5,631 nucleotides of DNA, taken from positions 1-5,631 of the forward strand of contig JBOGEB010000243.1 of assembly GCA_050743125.1 (NCBI GenBank). Reading direction: 5' to 3'. Made by a program: the position numbers and the translations under genes. This document shows positions 4,983-5,631 of the stretch, piece by piece (position 1 is the first letter of the stretch; each line of letters starts with the position of its first letter). Origin of the DNA: JBOGEB01 sp050743125. Lineage in GTDB: Bacteria > Actinomycetota > Nitriliruptoria > Euzebyales > Egibacteraceae. The notes beneath the pieces were generated by a model that ran no database searches, was not told the DNA's origin, and saw nothing but the letters and a program-made list of their open reading frames with translations.

Positions 4983-5528
4983 ATGTCCGTCAACGCGGAG
5001 CACCTGTACACCATCGACGACCTGTGGGGCTTCCCCGACGACGGCAAGCGCCGGGAGCTCATCGACGGGGTGCTCTACGTGACCCCCATGGCACGCACCC
5101 GCCACCAGATTGTCGTCGGGCTGCTGACCCACCGTTTTTGGGACTGGAAGGAGGAGCACGGCGGGGAGGTTTTCCCCGGCGTGAACGTCGACTTCGACCG
5201 CCGCACCCACCTGGAGCCCGACGTCGCCTTCACCCGGCCGGGGCGGGAGATCGGCGACGTCCTGAGCCTCGAGGACCCGCCCGACCTCGTCGTCGAGGTG
5301 TCCTCCCCGTCGACCAAGCGCTACGACCTCGGCGTCAAGCGCGACCGCTACGCGCAGGAGGGAGCGCCCGAGTTCTGGTTCGTCGACCTCGACCGGGACG
5401 TCGTGCTCGTGTCGGTGCTCGGTGAGGGCGGCTACGCCGACCCGGTCGTCTACCGGCGCGGGGAGGTCATCCGCACCAAGGTCATGCCAGGCCTGGCGAT
5501 CGAAGTCGATGACATCCTCAACCGCTAG
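4983..5528 (+). CDS. Uma2-family putative PD-(D/E)XK restriction endonuclease, 181 aa
   Basis: Uma2 (DUF820, PF05685) proteins have a PD-(D/E)XK nuclease fold; their biological role is largely unknown, and they are abundant in cyanobacteria and actinobacteria. The N-terminus has YTIDDLWGFPDDGKRRELIDG, with E25 conserved in the family. LEPDVAFTRP carries the metal-binding D80. PDLVVEVSSPSTKRYDLGVK carries E105 and K119, with the Lys placed on a later element as usual in this family. YAQEGAPEFWFVDLDRD (123-139) and the C-terminal VMPGLAIEVDDIL complete the typical pattern. Length is normal, no signal peptide or membrane helix is visible, and all active-site residues are present. The gene is alone, with its own ribosome binding site and an 88-bp gap before it, so it is probably separately transcribed and not part of the toxin operon. 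Confidence 0.92.
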   Translation: MSVNAEHLYTIDDLWGFPDDGKRRELIDGVLYVTPMARTRHQIVVGLLTHRFWDWKEEHGGEVFPGVNVDFDRRTHLEPDVAFTRPGREIGDVLSLEDPPDLVVEVSSPSTKRYDLGVKRDRYAQEGAPEFWFVDLDRDVVLVSVLGEGGYADPVVYRRGEVIRTKVMPGLAIEVDDILNR

Positions 5529-5560
5529 TGGTCCCAGCGGAAAGTTCCGTTTGCTGTGAG

Positions 5561-5575
5561 GGGGTCCGGAACCCC
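5561..5575. repeat. Hairpin after the Uma2 gene
   Basis: GGGGT, loop CCGGA, ACCCC; 32 bases after the Uma2 stop codon. A weaker, bulged stem (CAG 5535-5537 with CTG 5554-5556, and inner CGGA/TCCG) lies before it. It might take part in ending transcription of the Uma2 gene, though no T-run follows. Confidence 0.4.
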
Positions 5576-5587
5576 AGAGGGGACCCT

Positions 5588-5631
5588 GGGGACGCCCCCG
5601 ATCGCTGCGAGGGGGCACGGGGGGACGCCCC
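5588..5631. repeat. Direct repeat GGGGACGCCCC around a strong hairpin
   Basis: GGGGACGCCCC occurs at 5588-5598 and again at 5621-5631, the window's end, 33 bases apart start to start. Each copy is itself a small stem (GGGG, ACG, CCCC). Between them is a larger stem: GCCCCC (5594-5599) with GGGGGC (5611-5616), and inside it TCG/CGA closing a CTG loop, with a two-base bulge. The second repeat touches the window edge, so the array may continue. Confidence 0.5.
5594..5616 (+). terminator. Possible T-less terminator hairpin
   Basis: This is the most stable-looking stem-loop in the window: nine base pairs, a two-base bulge and a three-base loop. It lies 66 bases after the Uma2 stop codon. GC-rich hairpins without a T-tract are proposed as terminators in actinobacteria, but the sequence alone cannot separate this from a structured repeat. 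Confidence 0.3.

Noticed and set aside
5588..5631. The start of a CRISPR array in the terminal repeats
   Set aside because: The repeat is only 11 bp, is itself palindromic, and occurs just twice within a run of G/C; no cas gene is present.

Overview
The window is high-GC DNA with GC-biased third codon positions. Its protein families (an IS3 OrfA/OrfB type, an IS701-like transposase, an AbiEii-type toxin pair and a Uma2 endonuclease) suggest an actinobacterium of the Frankia, Geodermatophilaceae or Streptomyces kind. The genus cannot be fixed from the sequence. It reads as an accessory region: a pile-up of insertion sequences beside a decayed toxin-antitoxin operon and a Uma2 gene.

Layout. 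Bases 1-115 and 2015-2489 are two pieces of one plus-strand DDE transposase gene (IS701-like), already broken by frameshifts. An apparently intact IS1634-family element (116-2014) has inserted into it and carries one minus-strand transposase gene (196-1881, 561 aa). Its ends can be placed to the base: 11-bp terminal inverted repeats, a 4-bp CTAG duplication outside them, and a host reading frame that rejoins when element plus one CTAG copy are removed. A second inverted repeat inside the element brackets the transposase gene, one copy just before the start codon and the other over the stop codon.

Bases 2490-3038 hold no gene I can recognise, only dyads and hairpins, one resembling a MerR-family operator. 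From about 3039 a truncated IS3-family element follows. Its orfA is complete (3116-3460). Its orfB is reached through a well-formed -1 frameshift signal (GGGAAAA, 7-nt spacer, hairpin) but is cut off around 3957, just after the first catalytic Asp.

The cut runs straight into a two-gene operon: a small intact gene (3969-4259), probably an antitoxin, overlapping an AbiEii/AbiGii-type nucleotidyltransferase toxin gene (4253-4894). The toxin gene shows a pair of compensating frameshifts and appears to have lost a conserved Lys-containing segment, so it is probably dead while its partner is still open.

An 88-bp gap containing a perfect DnaA-box match leads to a complete Uma2-family endonuclease gene (4983-5528) with a strong ribosome binding site. 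The window ends in about 100 bp of very GC-rich hairpins with an 11-bp direct repeat. Nothing here forms a clear new multi-gene system. The most informative features are the exact nested-insertion structure, the repeat bracketing the transposase gene, the frameshift signal, and the toxin that decayed next to its preserved partner.
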